Shown: positions 1 to 7,834 of the stretch, in pieces
How positions within the stretch are numbered: the first letter of the stretch is position 1
How the letters are laid out: every line of letters starts with the position of its first letter
Assembly: GCA_947575275.1 (NCBI GenBank)
Contig: CANPMS010000025.1
Location: forward strand, 1 to 32,889
DNA length: 32,889 bases
Direction: 5' to 3'
Source of the DNA: an uncultured Clostridium sp.
GTDB lineage: Bacteria; Bacillota; Clostridia; Lachnospirales; Lachnospiraceae
Position numbers and translations under genes: made by a program
Notes under the pieces: model-generated
Database searches by the model: none
Told to the model about the DNA's origin: nothing
The model's input: the letters and a program-made list of their open reading frames with translations, nothing else

Positions 1-1
1 G

Positions 2-115
2 CTCCGAAAAGAGCCTCCAGCCCCAATCATTATCATAGAAGATCTGAATTTACAGGCTTTTCTTCATACACTCGCTAAAATTGGTATTAACCGACAGCCC
101 CCGGCTTATAAATGA
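2..115 (+). CDS. possible C-terminal end of an unidentified protein (partial)
   Basis: An open frame enters from the left edge and stops at TGA 113-115, giving 37 residues that end in INRQPPAYK. Its mix of acidic, hydrophobic and basic residues resembles a protein tail, and it would converge on the SipL-like gene with nine bases between the two stops. No family is recognisable from so short a piece. It may be a chance reading frame. Confidence 0.25.
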   Translation, partial: LRKEPPAPIIIIEDLNLQAFLHTLAKIGINRQPPAYK

Positions 116-124
116 TATATAAAA

Positions 125-1705
125 TTATTCTCTGGTTATCTCTTTCACAAGAATCAGACTGTCACCAGGCTTCAATACTTCCGATGCCAGGTTATTCGTT
201 GCCATGATATTGTCCACAGTGGTGTGGAACCGCTTGGCAATATCCCAAAGACTGTCATCCTCCTGAACCAGATACCCCACAACACCGGGCATCTGCTGAA
301 GCTTTTGAGTATCCAGAGGCGCCGTCTCCGCCCGGATAATTACCTGCTGCGTGACCGGCTGCAAAATCAGCATATCCAGCATGATAACCGCCCGGATTTC
401 TACTGTATCTCCTCCTGCCATAATAGCTGTAAGCTGCTCTACACCACTCTCCAAATACCAGATACTGTCCTTAGTAATCCCCATAGCCTCCGCCTCATAA
501 TGGAACGGCAAAAGCTCTGTAACAGATTGCACCGGACGGCTGTCATCAGCTGTCAGATATAAAAGCTTTACCTCCAGCACTCCGTCCATTACCAGGACAT
601 TTTCTCCCGCTTCCACGTTATCCAGCTTCACTGTGCCGCTGCTATGGCAAATCTGAAGAATCCGCTGATCTGTACCCAGTTCTATCTTATCCGCAATCTT
701 ACTCTTGCCGGAATTGTGCGTCAGAATCCGGTCAAAGTGAGCCTCTCCCGTTTCCATAGTAATCTCACGGTTGGTAGCATAAAGATCACTTAGCACTTCC
801 AGCTCCTGCTCTTCATACAACCGTATATCAAGCTCTATCACCGCGTCCACATCCAGCTGGCGCATCTCCCCGTCATAATCTGGTTTTTCTTCAATATTTT
901 TATATATCAGCCGCAGACCAATGGCAGGAATCATCTCCTCCACTGCACCTTGCATCTCCACTTCACCGGAAAACGGGATAGATTCCTCAATCCATTGGAT
1001 ACTGTCCCCTTCCCCCTCTCCCTCATAGACAACAAACACCAAAAGCGCCCCTTCCAGATAGACTTTTCCATCCAGAGGCCGGGTGGTGACACCATTTAAC
1101 CGCATTTCCGTCCATAGCAGTCGGTCAATGGCAGGCTTGCTTCCGGACAGGGTCAGCTCCTCCTTCACCCGATGGGTGTCCTTACGCCTCAGGGCAATGG
1201 CTGCCACATCCATCTCCTTCTTGCGCGTCTCAATCTGCGGCTCCCCGCTTCCGCCATCAGAGAGATTTCCAAGTTCCACCGCTGCCTCCGCATCAAACAG
1301 GGTCTCCACCTTAACTTCCAGTGTAACAATTGCCTTGATACTCAGCTTTCGTGAGTTAATGACAGAGGCTGCCAAATCCTCCAGCTGCCAGCCTACACTC
1401 ACATAATCCTTCTCCTCAAGCCCGGGCACGTTGATTGTCTCCTCAAAAGGGATTAGACCGCCCAAGGTCTGTAAGCCGCCCTCCTCCTTCCGATAAAGCA
1501 CATGAAAATCCAGCTTTCCACGCACAATAAGCTTCTCACTAGATACCTTAGCAGGCTCCATCTGAATTTCCCCAGAATCCAAAATAACCTGCTCAATATC
1601 GCTCATAGTGTCTGGCACAATAAAATCATCGTCCAGGGTTATCTGTGTATTTACCTGATTTTTCCAACGATTCATATGTATATTCCGCTTCACCAGCTCC
1701 AGCAT
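125..1705 (-). CDS. SipL-like SPOCS (DUF3794) and LysM domain spore protein
   Basis: The protein (526 residues from ATG 1705) contains repeated DUF3794/SPOCS-type beta-rich blocks over most of its length and a C-terminal LysM domain over about the last 50 residues (GYLVQEDDSLWDIAKRF, then NIMATNNL and LKPGDSL). This is the architecture of SipL, the clostridial partner of the spore coat ATPase SpoIVA, which acts in the mother cell at the forespore surface; LysM folds bind peptidoglycan or mediate protein contacts. I chose ATG 1705 over an upstream GTG at 1714 because AAGGTGG lies nine bases before it. The gene seems monocistronic, and a sigma-E-like promoter can be drawn upstream. Clostridia can carry several DUF3794 proteins, so identity with SipL itself is likely but not certain. 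Confidence 0.85.
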   Translation of the reverse strand: MLELVKRNIHMNRWKNQVNTQITLDDDFIVPDTMSDIEQVILDSGEIQMEPAKVSSEKLIVRGKLDFHVLYRKEEGGLQTLGGLIPFEETINVPGLEEKDYVSVGWQLEDLAASVINSRKLSIKAIVTLEVKVETLFDAEAAVELGNLSDGGSGEPQIETRKKEMDVAAIALRRKDTHRVKEELTLSGSKPAIDRLLWTEMRLNGVTTRPLDGKVYLEGALLVFVVYEGEGEGDSIQWIEESIPFSGEVEMQGAVEEMIPAIGLRLIYKNIEEKPDYDGEMRQLDVDAVIELDIRLYEEQELEVLSDLYATNREITMETGEAHFDRILTHNSGKSKIADKIELGTDQRILQICHSSGTVKLDNVEAGENVLVMDGVLEVKLLYLTADDSRPVQSVTELLPFHYEAEAMGITKDSIWYLESGVEQLTAIMAGGDTVEIRAVIMLDMLILQPVTQQVIIRAETAPLDTQKLQQMPGVVGYLVQEDDSLWDIAKRFHTTVDNIMATNNLASEVLKPGDSLILVKEITRE

Positions 1706-1780
1706 AAAAAGCACCCACCTTCACTTTCCAGATTTCATTTCGGCGAACACTGCTGCGCGCCGGAATCATCTTTTATAGAA

Positions 1781-1809
1781 AGTTTATGTGGATACCAGTA
1801 AAATTATGT
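1781..1809 (-). promoter_or_regulatory. possible sigma-E-type promoter of the SipL-like gene
   Basis: On the minus strand ACATAAT (1803-1809) and ACATAAACT (1781-1789) are 13 bases apart, resembling mother-cell sigma-E -35 and -10 elements. The match is loose; the assignment leans on the expected timing of SipL expression. Confidence 0.3.
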
Positions 1810-1821
1810 GATGTTCTGTTC

Positions 1822-2706
1822 TTACAACTTCCGCTCATACTCCTCCAGGAAATGATGACGCTCTCCTCCCTTTACATACCCAATACAGGCATCCAGATTC
1901 ACATTTTCCACACTTTTAAAAATATTAGTCTCAATATGTGAATTAATCTGGCGGAAATGGTTAATCAGCTCCTTCATCTCCTGCCGCTTGGAGGAATGAA
2001 CCTCCTCATCCAGTGCCTGTTCCTTTGCAATTTGCTCTGTAAACCGACAAGCGCACTGTAAAAAGCGCAGATGATTATAATCCCTCCAGGCAATAATATC
2101 CTGCTCCTTCACCAGATACAGCGGCCGAATCAGCTCCATGCCTTCAAAGTTTGTGCTGTGCAGCTTTGGCATCATAGTGTTAATCTGCGCACCATAGAGC
2201 ATGCTCATAAGGATTGTTTCAATCACATCATCATAGTGGTGTCCCAGGGCAATTTTATTACACCCCAGCTCCCGCGCGGTAGCATATAGATTACCCCTTC
2301 GCATACGCGCGCACAGGTAGCAGGGAGAACCACCTGCATCAGTGACTGAAGCAAAAATATCCGACTCGAAAATATGAACCGGCAGCCCCATTAACTGCGC
2401 ATTCTCCTCTATCAGCCTCCGATTTGCAGGGTGATAGCCCGGATCCATAACGAGAAATCTCAGACCAAACTCCATCTTTCCGTGACGCAGAATTTCCTGC
2501 ATACACTTTGCAAGCAGCATGGAATCCTTCCCGCCGGAAATACACACTGCAATATTATCACCCTCATGAATCATATCATATTCGTTCAGCGCCCTCACAA
2601 AGGGACGCCAGATTTCCTTGCGAAAGCGTTTGATAATGCTGCGCTCAATATCACAGCAGCGCCCATCTGAGGCGCTGCGGATTCCCAGTTTATTTTTCGT
2701 CTCCAT
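1822..2706 (-). CDS. TtcA-family tRNA thiolation ATPase
   Basis: This 294-residue protein belongs to the PP-loop ATP pyrophosphatase superfamily. The motif SGGKDS is at residues 57-62, followed by LVMDPGYHP. A CYLC pair at 129-132 and the cysteines at 218 and 220 (QCACRF) are placed like the cysteines that hold the iron-sulfur cluster in TtcA. TtcA adenylates a tRNA base and replaces oxygen with sulfur (2-thiocytidine at position 32 in enterobacteria). The target in this organism cannot be told from sequence. A longer reading frame exists upstream, but ATG 2706 is preferred: AGGAAAG lies five bases before it and the family homology begins after it. The start lies inside the end of cysE with a 17-base overlap, so the two are probably translationally coupled. 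Confidence 0.85.
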   Translation of the reverse strand: METKNKLGIRSASDGRCCDIERSIIKRFRKEIWRPFVRALNEYDMIHEGDNIAVCISGGKDSMLLAKCMQEILRHGKMEFGLRFLVMDPGYHPANRRLIEENAQLMGLPVHIFESDIFASVTDAGGSPCYLCARMRRGNLYATARELGCNKIALGHHYDDVIETILMSMLYGAQINTMMPKLHSTNFEGMELIRPLYLVKEQDIIAWRDYNHLRFLQCACRFTEQIAKEQALDEEVHSSKRQEMKELINHFRQINSHIETNIFKSVENVNLDACIGYVKGGERHHFLEEYERKL

Positions 2707-3355
2707 CGTGTCTTTCCTGGCTGACTTGGCGTTCTGCTTTGAGCCGCGCCAGTTCCTCCTCCAATTCTTTGACCCGCCCTTCCATTTTGCAGTAATACTC
2801 CATGGTAACAGGGTTTTCCTTACTTTCAACAGGCACACCGCTCACCTTAATAGGACGCGCGGGAATTCCCACTGCAGTGGTATCATTGTCCAGCGGCTTT
2901 AACAATACCGCATTAGCCGCAATCGTGCAGTTATCGCCCACCTCAAACGCTCCAAGGATTTTTGCACCTGCACCCACTGTCACGTTGCTTCCCAGCGTCG
3001 GATGGCGCTTGCCTTTATTGAGCCCCACGCCGCCCAGGGTCACTCCCTGATAAATGGTACAGTTATCGCCCACCACCGTAGTCTCACCAATCACCACGCC
3101 ACAGCCATGGTCAATCAGGATTCCATGTCCCATCTCAGCTCCCGGATGAATCTCTATTAATGTAAAAAACCGTGCAAGCTGAGAAATCAGCCTGGCAATA
3201 AAAAACATTTGATGCTTATAGAACCAATGCGCAAACCGATGCCAGATTAATGCGTGAACACCCTGGTATAAAATCAGTACTTCCAGCGCGCTGCGTGCCG
3301 CCGGATCCCGCGCTTGCACCGCCTTCACATCCAGCCATATATCCTTTAGAATCAT
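2690..3355 (-). CDS. cysE: serine O-acetyltransferase
   Basis: CysE transfers acetyl from acetyl-CoA to serine, giving O-acetylserine, the first step of cysteine synthesis in the cytoplasm. The 221-residue protein has an N-terminal helical part (1-65) and then left-handed beta-helix hexapeptide repeats (about 66-170) with IEIHPGA, GHGILIDHGCGVVIGET and GVTLGG, typical of the family. The catalytic Asp-His pair probably corresponds to D82/H83 in LIDHG, with H118 in the HPTLG loop. The tail (about 190-221) is a charged coiled coil, longer than in minimal forms. It is first in a two-gene unit with the TtcA-type gene, from a good promoter at 3388-3417. No T-box or S-box fits between the promoter and the start codon. 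Confidence 0.93.
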   Translation of the reverse strand: MILKDIWLDVKAVQARDPAARSALEVLILYQGVHALIWHRFAHWFYKHQMFFIARLISQLARFFTLIEIHPGAEMGHGILIDHGCGVVIGETTVVGDNCTIYQGVTLGGVGLNKGKRHPTLGSNVTVGAGAKILGAFEVGDNCTIAANAVLLKPLDNDTTAVGIPARPIKVSGVPVESKENPVTMEYYCKMEGRVKELEEELARLKAERQVSQERHDGDEK

Positions 3356-3387
3356 ATCATTATTCCCGCCATTCTGTTTTGTCCTAT

Positions 3388-3417
3388 ATCATACCATATG
3401 AGATGCAGGAATGACAA
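3388..3417 (-). promoter_or_regulatory. sigma-A promoter of cysE-ttcA
   Basis: Minus-strand TTGTCA (3412-3417), an 18-base spacer, and TATGAT (3388-3393). The predicted start of transcription is only about 27 bases before the cysE ATG, leaving no room for a riboswitch. Confidence 0.6.
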
Positions 3418-3446
3418 GTGCATTATCCCATATTATCTGGTTGACG

Positions 3447-3501
3447 AAAAGCAGGAGGACAGGGAGAAATACAAATACTTCTCTCTGTCCTCCTGGCTTT
3501 T
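3447..3501 (-). terminator. terminator of the PrcB-like lipoprotein gene
   Basis: A long, nearly perfect stem: one arm at 3447-3466 (AAAAGCAGGAGGACAGGGAG), the other ending in GTCCTCCTGGCTTTT at 3501. It lies just after the stop of the minus-strand lipoprotein gene and is flanked by T or A runs on both sides, so it may act in both directions. Confidence 0.8.
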
Positions 3502-3521
3502 ACGACTGCATGACTCCCTGC

Positions 3522-3953
3522 CTACTGGAAGATAACAGGATTCTCAAGATATTCTGTTCGGACGACGATATACGGGTAGGACTTCTCCACCCCCACCTCT
3601 TCTCCCTTCTGCGGACCCTTCAGTTCTGTGTCAATTACGATGGCATTTTCAGTTAAATAGAGTTCTCTGACCTCAATACTGTATCCACCTGTCATCTGCT
3701 CACCATACCCCACTGCTATGTATAATCCCTGGTCATTGCTGTATGTCAGTTTAAAGGGTGCTGCCTTTTTCTCCAGCACAAGGTTCTTAAGTTCTTCTGG
3801 AAGATCTGCCTCACCAACTACTGTAAACTCTAAGTCACGGACTTTATCCAGCTCTTCCTTCTCCACACTGCAGCCTGTCAGAAACCTCACTGCCAGCGCC
3901 CAGACAAACATACCTGCAAGAATCAGCGCTTTTCCGTTCCACTTTCTCTCCAT
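3522..3953 (-). CDS. PrcB-type domain lipoprotein
   Basis: A 143-residue protein with a basic start, a hydrophobic stretch (9-24) and a lipobox LTGC with cysteine 28, so it is probably a lipoprotein on the outer face of the membrane. The rest, with DQGLYIAVGYGEQMTGGYSI in the middle, matches the PrcB C-terminal domain family, named from the PrcB subunit of the Treponema dentilisin protease complex. In Clostridia the domain usually occurs alone in small lipoproteins with no known protease partner, as here. Its role is unknown; protein binding or protease inhibition are guesses. Start ATG 3953 has GGGAGG a few bases upstream. It is monocistronic and divergent from the phospholipase gene. Confidence 0.8.
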   Translation of the reverse strand: MERKWNGKALILAGMFVWALAVRFLTGCSVEKEELDKVRDLEFTVVGEADLPEELKNLVLEKKAAPFKLTYSNDQGLYIAVGYGEQMTGGYSIEVRELYLTENAIVIDTELKGPQKGEEVGVEKSYPYIVVRTEYLENPVIFQ

Positions 3954-4052
3954 AGCATCCTCCCTATGAACGTTGATTATTACTAATCTATTCCATGAGT
4001 ATGGTCATTATGACAGATTATTCCGTAGTTCGCTCATAAAAATTTTTGTGTA

Positions 4053-4081
4053 TTGACATTTTATAGCAATCATAGTAAAAT
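4053..4081 (+). promoter_or_regulatory. sigma-A promoter of the phospholipase gene
   Basis: TTGACA (4053-4058), a 17-base spacer, TAAAAT (4076-4081), followed by an AT-rich leader and AAGGAGG nine bases or fewer before ATG 4123. This is a near-consensus promoter. Confidence 0.75.
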
Positions 4082-4122
4082 TTATGCAAAATTCATAAAA
4101 TTTTAATAAAAAGGAGGTTATT

Positions 4123-5739
4123 ATGTACTTATTGCCACAAAATGGGAAAAAAAAACAACGGCGTAGGATGAAGCATTACGGTAAAATTGTAATATCTTGT
4201 TTAGCATCCATTCTTATTACTACTCTTGTTTCACCCTCTGTTTCTTATGCCCACTATGACACCGCTTATTGGAATACCGGAACAGTGGCACAGAACAAAC
4301 CTGATTGGATGAAACACTTGAACGACAATTTAACATTGAGCCAACTTTCCCTGCCAGGCACCCATGACACAATGGCACATAAGCCCAATCTGACCGGTCT
4401 TGATATTACACGTACACAAACAATGGATCTATGGTCACAGCTCGTGAGTGGAATCCGGGTATTAGATATTCGTCTACACTACGAGGACAGTGGCAAAGCA
4501 TTTACGATCTACCATGGGGCGGTTCACGTAGGGTACAATCTGGATGATGTGCTGACAACAGTACAAAAATTTTTGAGAGAGCATCCATCTGAGACCGTAT
4601 TGATGCGCTTGACGCAGGAAGAGTCTAGTGCAGATGATGAGCAAATGCAGACTTTATTCGACATCTATTATAATAAATACAAAGATATGTTCTATCGGAA
4701 TAACTCACAGAATCCTACATTAAAAGATATGCGAGGTAAGTGTGTTATCCTTTCTGATGTATTGTCCTTAAATTCCTATGGTATCAGTTGTAGAGATATC
4801 AATACACAAGATGACTATTACCTTGGCTCAAACTGGGATCTGTACGCAAAATGGGAAAAAATCAAAAACCAGATTAATCAGTCAGATCAATCTAATAATT
4901 CTGTTCTTTATATGAACTATTCGAGTGGATCGGGATGGGTATTTCCCTATTTTGTCGCAAGCGGACACAGCGATCCGGGAACAGGGTCAGATCGCTTATC
5001 TACTATTTTGACAGAGCCGGCGTTCCATGACTACTATCCCGATTTTCCTCGAGGCTCTTCCTTTGGCGGTATGGCAACCATTTATTTTGAGGGCGCTAAC
5101 ACACTGACAGCAGACTACTTGGTCAATAATCGCATAGGCTATTGTGGAATGGTTATGGCGGATTTTCCAGGGCAGCGTCTGATTGACGCTATTATCAACT
5201 GCAATCCATTTGCTGTGACCCTGTATGAGGATGGAGACTATGGCGGGAATAATATTAGCCTTTCAGAGGGCACAACCACTTACTCAGAATGGAATCCTGT
5301 CAGGAATGATACGGTTTCGTCAGTGAAGGTAGCGAATGGATATCGGGTTACACTCTATGAACACGGCGACCGCACGGGAAAATCCTTGGTTCTAACCTCA
5401 GATACCAATTGGGTAGGCAATAATTTTAATGATATGTTCTCGGCAGCGGTTGTTGAGAAAATAGACCAGAGTGAATATCCTGTCATTCTCTATAAAGAGG
5501 CATACTTTGGTGGAGAGTGGATTGGTCTTTTTGAAGGAAAAAGCGATGCCAATGACTGGGGGCATGGCTGGAATGACGCGGTTTCATCCATTAAGATAGC
5601 GCCTGGATATAGCGTTACAATCTATGAACACAGCAATTTTCAAGGAACAGCTTTGGCCATGGGCGGAAGTTCTGGCTGGTTAGGAGAGTTTGGGATGAAT
5701 GATATGATTTCCTCAATTGTTATTAAGAAAACAAACTGA
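4123..5739 (+). CDS. secreted PI-PLC-like phospholipase with two beta-gamma-crystallin domains
   Basis: A 538-residue protein with a basic start, a hydrophobic signal segment (about 21-41) and a likely cleavage site near SYA-HYD, so it is probably exported. Residues about 60-360 form a bacterial phosphatidylinositol-specific phospholipase C X domain: LPGTHDTMAH holds catalytic H81, IYHGAVH holds H131, and VLDIRLHY is typical. Such enzymes cut phosphatidylinositol or GPI anchors to inositol phosphate and diacylglycerol. Residues about 362-538 carry four Greek-key repeats (LYEDGDYGG, LYEHGDRTG, LYKEAYFGG, IYEHSNFQG), making two beta-gamma-crystallin domains. Each repeat ends in an N-D-x-x-S-S type calcium motif (395-400, 436-441 degenerate, 484-489, 526-531). 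Codons and flanks look more AT-rich than the neighbours, which could mean transfer. It has its own promoter and terminator. Confidence 0.9.
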   Translation: MYLLPQNGKKKQRRRMKHYGKIVISCLASILITTLVSPSVSYAHYDTAYWNTGTVAQNKPDWMKHLNDNLTLSQLSLPGTHDTMAHKPNLTGLDITRTQTMDLWSQLVSGIRVLDIRLHYEDSGKAFTIYHGAVHVGYNLDDVLTTVQKFLREHPSETVLMRLTQEESSADDEQMQTLFDIYYNKYKDMFYRNNSQNPTLKDMRGKCVILSDVLSLNSYGISCRDINTQDDYYLGSNWDLYAKWEKIKNQINQSDQSNNSVLYMNYSSGSGWVFPYFVASGHSDPGTGSDRLSTILTEPAFHDYYPDFPRGSSFGGMATIYFEGANTLTADYLVNNRIGYCGMVMADFPGQRLIDAIINCNPFAVTLYEDGDYGGNNISLSEGTTTYSEWNPVRNDTVSSVKVANGYRVTLYEHGDRTGKSLVLTSDTNWVGNNFNDMFSAAVVEKIDQSEYPVILYKEAYFGGEWIGLFEGKSDANDWGHGWNDAVSSIKIAPGYSVTIYEHSNFQGTALAMGGSSGWLGEFGMNDMISSIVIKKTN

Positions 5740-5748
5740 CTACTATAA

Positions 5749-5779
5749 GGCGGTCTTGTTGGTGCAAAACAAGACCGCC
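5749..5779 (+). terminator. terminator of the phospholipase gene
   Basis: A perfect 12-base stem, GGCGGTCTTGTT (5749-5760) and its complement (5768-5779), with a seven-base loop, nine bases after the stop codon. The following T run is short (CGTTTGTC). Confidence 0.75.
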
Positions 5780-5851
5780 CGTTTGTCAAAAGTAAGGAAA
5801 CATAAAAAATGTTGCGCTCTGCGCCCAACTGGGTCGAATCACCCCATAAAC

Positions 5852-5890
5852 AAAAGCAGGCGTTGACTTAATTGCCCAGCGCCTGCTTTT
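5852..5890. terminator. bidirectional terminator between the phospholipase gene and spoIIID
   Basis: AAAAGCAGGCG (5852-5862) pairs with CGCCTGCTTTT (5880-5890). T-rich tracts follow on both strands (TTTTATTT on plus, TTTTGTTT on minus), so it can stop transcripts from both sides. Confidence 0.75.
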
Positions 5891-5967
5891 ATTTACAGTC
5901 TAAACGGAAAATCCTAAAAGATTTTCCATCATTTATTGGTATACCGTTACAGATAGATTTTATCCCC

Positions 5968-6246
5968 TTACTCCTGATCATCCTTGCTGCAGATTGCCAG
6001 CCTGTGCTGATATTTCTCCCTGGTAGCAAGACCGCCGCGAATATGGCGCTCAGACTTATTTACATCAAGAACAATCCTTGCCTGTGCTGCCAAGGACGGA
6101 TTAATGTTCTCCAGACGATCTGTTACGTCTTTATGTACAGTACTCTTGCTGATTCCAAACTTCTTTGCTGTCTGTCTGACTGTGGCATTATGGTCTATGA
6201 TATAATTGGCGATTGCCACGGCCCGCTCTTCGATATATTCCTTCAA
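5968..6246 (-). CDS. spoIIID: sporulation transcription factor SpoIIID
   Basis: This 92-residue DNA-binding protein is the SpoIIID regulator that works in the mother cell after sigma-E, turning sigma-E genes up or down and preparing for sigma-K. The N-terminus (KEYIEERAVAIANYIIDHNA) and the helix-turn-helix TVRQTAKKFGISKSTVHKDV (about 22-41) are highly typical, as is the basic tail. The start is TTG 6246, with AAGGGGA six bases before it; no ATG fits the family N-terminus better. The gene stands alone, downstream of the ascorbate operon and separated from it by a terminator at 6350-6383. Confidence 0.97.
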   Translation of the reverse strand: MKEYIEERAVAIANYIIDHNATVRQTAKKFGISKSTVHKDVTDRLENINPSLAAQARIVLDVNKSERHIRGGLATREKYQHRLAICSKDDQE

Positions 6247-6273
6247 GGTATTCCCCTTCAGAACGTTTTTTAC

Positions 6274-6302
6274 ATCATATGAGGACGTTTATCAAATTAT
6301 AC
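6274..6302 (-). promoter_or_regulatory. possible sigma-E promoter of spoIIID
   Basis: On the minus strand GTATAAT (6296-6302) lies 14 bases before CATATGAT (6274-6281). Both resemble sigma-E elements, and spoIIID is a known sigma-E target in Bacillus and Clostridioides. The match is not perfect. Confidence 0.4.
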
Positions 6303-6349
6303 TCGGGGTTTTATCGATTCACAATTTCACTGCTTTCTGCAATAAGCAA

Positions 6350-6383
6350 AAGCGCCCCGCAGCCAAACTGACCCGAGACGCTT
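6350..6383 (-). terminator. terminator of the ascorbate operon
   Basis: On the minus strand AAGCGTCTCG (6374-6383) pairs over ten positions, counting G-U pairs, with CGGGGCGCTT (6350-6359), followed by TTTGCTTATT. It lies 24 bases after the transaldolase stop codon. Confidence 0.75.
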
Positions 6384-6406
6384 GCACCCAAAAATATTAT
6401 GAACGA

Positions 6407-7060
6407 TTACTCTCCAAATACGTTTCTGTAATCTACCTGGAACTTTTCAATTCCCTGATCCGTCAGCGGATGCTTTACCATCTGCAGAATCACAGAATAA
6501 GGCACTGTGGCAATGTCTGCTCCGGCTGCAGCACAATTAACCACATGAATCGGGTTACGCACACTGGCCGCAATCACTTCCGCTCTAATGTCATACATCT
6601 GGAAAATTTCCATAATCTCCTGAATCAGGCTGATACCCGGCATGGAAATATCATCCAGCCGTCCCAGGAATGGCGACACATAAGCGGCTCCTGCTCTGGC
6701 AGCCAGCAGCGCCTGCGCAGCGGTAAATATCAGAGTGACATTTGTCTTAATTCCCTCTGCAGACAATACCTTTGTAGCCTTTAAACCTTCCACTGTCATA
6801 GGAATCTTCACTACCATATTGGGATGAATCGCTGCAATCGCCCGTCCCTCTTCAATCATCCCCTCTGCATCCACGGTAGTGGCTTTTACCTCGCCGCTAA
6901 TAGGACCATCTACAATACTGGTAATCTCCCTGATTACCTCCTCAAAATTCCTCCCCTCCTTTGCAATCAAAGACGGGTTGGTGGTAACGCCACAGATAAC
7001 TCCCATATCATTTGCTTTTCTAATGTCCTCAACATTTGCTGTATCTAAAAAAAACTTCAT
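6407..7060 (-). CDS. TalC-type transaldolase
   Basis: A 217-residue class I aldolase-fold enzyme of the small FSA/TalC family. The Schiff-base lysine is K85 in VVKIPMT. Two positions separate real transaldolases from fructose-6-phosphate aldolase: here a glutamate (E57, SGEVKA) replaces the aldolase glutamine and F131 ([10 protein letters not shown]) replaces its tyrosine, so transaldolase is the better call. It would exchange dihydroxyacetone units between sugar phosphates of the pentose phosphate pathway. ATG 7060 was chosen because AGGAGG is just upstream and the family begins [10 protein letters not shown]. It follows the HAD gene by 11 bases and ends the ascorbate operon, where it can channel D-xylulose 5-phosphate carbon onward. 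Confidence 0.9.
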   Translation of the reverse strand: MKFFLDTANVEDIRKANDMGVICGVTTNPSLIAKEGRNFEEVIREITSIVDGPISGEVKATTVDAEGMIEEGRAIAAIHPNMVVKIPMTVEGLKATKVLSAEGIKTNVTLIFTAAQALLAARAGAAYVSPFLGRLDDISMPGISLIQEIMEIFQMYDIRAEVIAASVRNPIHVVNCAAAGADIATVPYSVILQMVKHPLTDQGIEKFQVDYRNVFGE

Positions 7061-7071
7061 GTCACTTCCTC

Positions 7072-7776
7072 CTATATAGATTCCAAAAAATTTTCTTCCA
7101 AACATTCATAGTATGACTGAATCGTTCTGTATCCTCTATCCGTTCTGTACTCCTTGCAGGAGGATAGATTCAGCAGCAAAGCTTTCATCCCGCAGGCTGT
7201 GGCCCCTTCTGCATCTCCTTCAGGACTGTCGCCTACAAACAGGCACTCCCCAGACGCCAGACCACTTTTTACCCTGCACAGCTCAAAAAATCTCCGATCC
7301 GGCTTTTCCACACCCGCCTCCTCACTGGTCACAATCCAGTCAATAAAAGACGAAACACCCAGACGTTCCAGCTTTCGGTACTGTACCAGCGCAGTCATAT
7401 TGGTTCCCACTGCCACGGAAATTCCCCTTTCCTTCAGAACGCTCATCCATTCCAAAAGACCCGGATATGGCTGCATCTTTTCCAGGACAGTATCCCAATA
7501 CAGATGGTATAACTCCTGCGCAAAGGGGAATAAAGGCTGCTCCAGCTCCTCCAGCATACACTGAATCCGAATCAGCCGGTTGTGGACTGACGCACAAGAA
7601 TACCCCAGCCTCTCTTTCATGATCTGACCTGCTTTCACAATGGTATGCCGAAAGGTATCCCCATCTATGCCCATATGTTTCAAGACATATTGTTCCATTG
7701 CGTCCATGGCCGCACGATTACATGCTTCATAATCGTACATCGTCCCGTCTATATCGAATATAACTGTGCCTATCAC
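7072..7776 (-). CDS. HAD-superfamily (subfamily IA) phosphatase
   Basis: A 234-residue cytoplasmic hydrolase of the YjjG/phosphoglycolate phosphatase type. Visible motifs are FDIDGTMYD (nucleophile D8, acid D10), VGTNMT (motif II), the lysine in [10 protein letters not shown] (motif III) and [11 protein letters not shown] (motif IV). The helical cap lies between motifs I and II. The substrate is not readable from sequence; by context it may remove a phosphate from a pentose or ketogulonate phosphate and so relieve a build-up of intermediates. The start is GTG 7776 with AGGAGG nine bases before it. It sits between ulaF (58 bases) and the transaldolase gene (11 bases) on the same strand. Confidence 0.85.
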   Translation of the reverse strand: MIGTVIFDIDGTMYDYEACNRAAMDAMEQYVLKHMGIDGDTFRHTIVKAGQIMKERLGYSCASVHNRLIRIQCMLEELEQPLFPFAQELYHLYWDTVLEKMQPYPGLLEWMSVLKERGISVAVGTNMTALVQYRKLERLGVSSFIDWIVTSEEAGVEKPDRRFFELCRVKSGLASGECLFVGDSPEGDAEGATACGMKALLLNLSSCKEYRTDRGYRTIQSYYECLEENFLESI

Positions 7777-7834
7777 AGCCTCTTTCCTCCTCTCCGTAAA
7801 ATACAGCCTTGTGCAGACACTTCCTCAGCCCCAG

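Noticed and set aside
1738..1765. Hairpin TTTCGGCG/CGCCGGAA after the TtcA-type gene
   Set aside because: It has one G-U pair, a long loop and no T tract on the minus strand; too weak to call a terminator.
2707..2838. N-terminal extension of the TtcA-type protein
   Set aside because: It lies entirely in another frame of cysE, is rich in Lys, Arg and Trp, and has no ribosome site, whereas ATG 2706 has one.
3356..3446. Possible riboswitch or T-box before cysE
   Set aside because: The predicted transcription start is about 27 bases from the start codon, leaving no room, and no specifier or T-box sequence is visible.
5831..5845. GGGTCGAATCACCCC, resembling a tRNA T arm
   Set aside because: No matching D arm, anticodon arm or acceptor stem lies upstream; it may be chance or a very decayed remnant, so no tRNA or attachment site is called.
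5872..6784. Two overlapping plus-strand open frames opposite spoIIID and the transaldolase gene
   Set aside because: They run through terminators and against clear genes, lack ribosome sites and show no family motifs.
6407..7060. Fructose-6-phosphate aldolase (FSA) for the small aldolase
   Set aside because: The residues at the positions that distinguish the two activities are Glu57 and Phe131, which are of transaldolase type.
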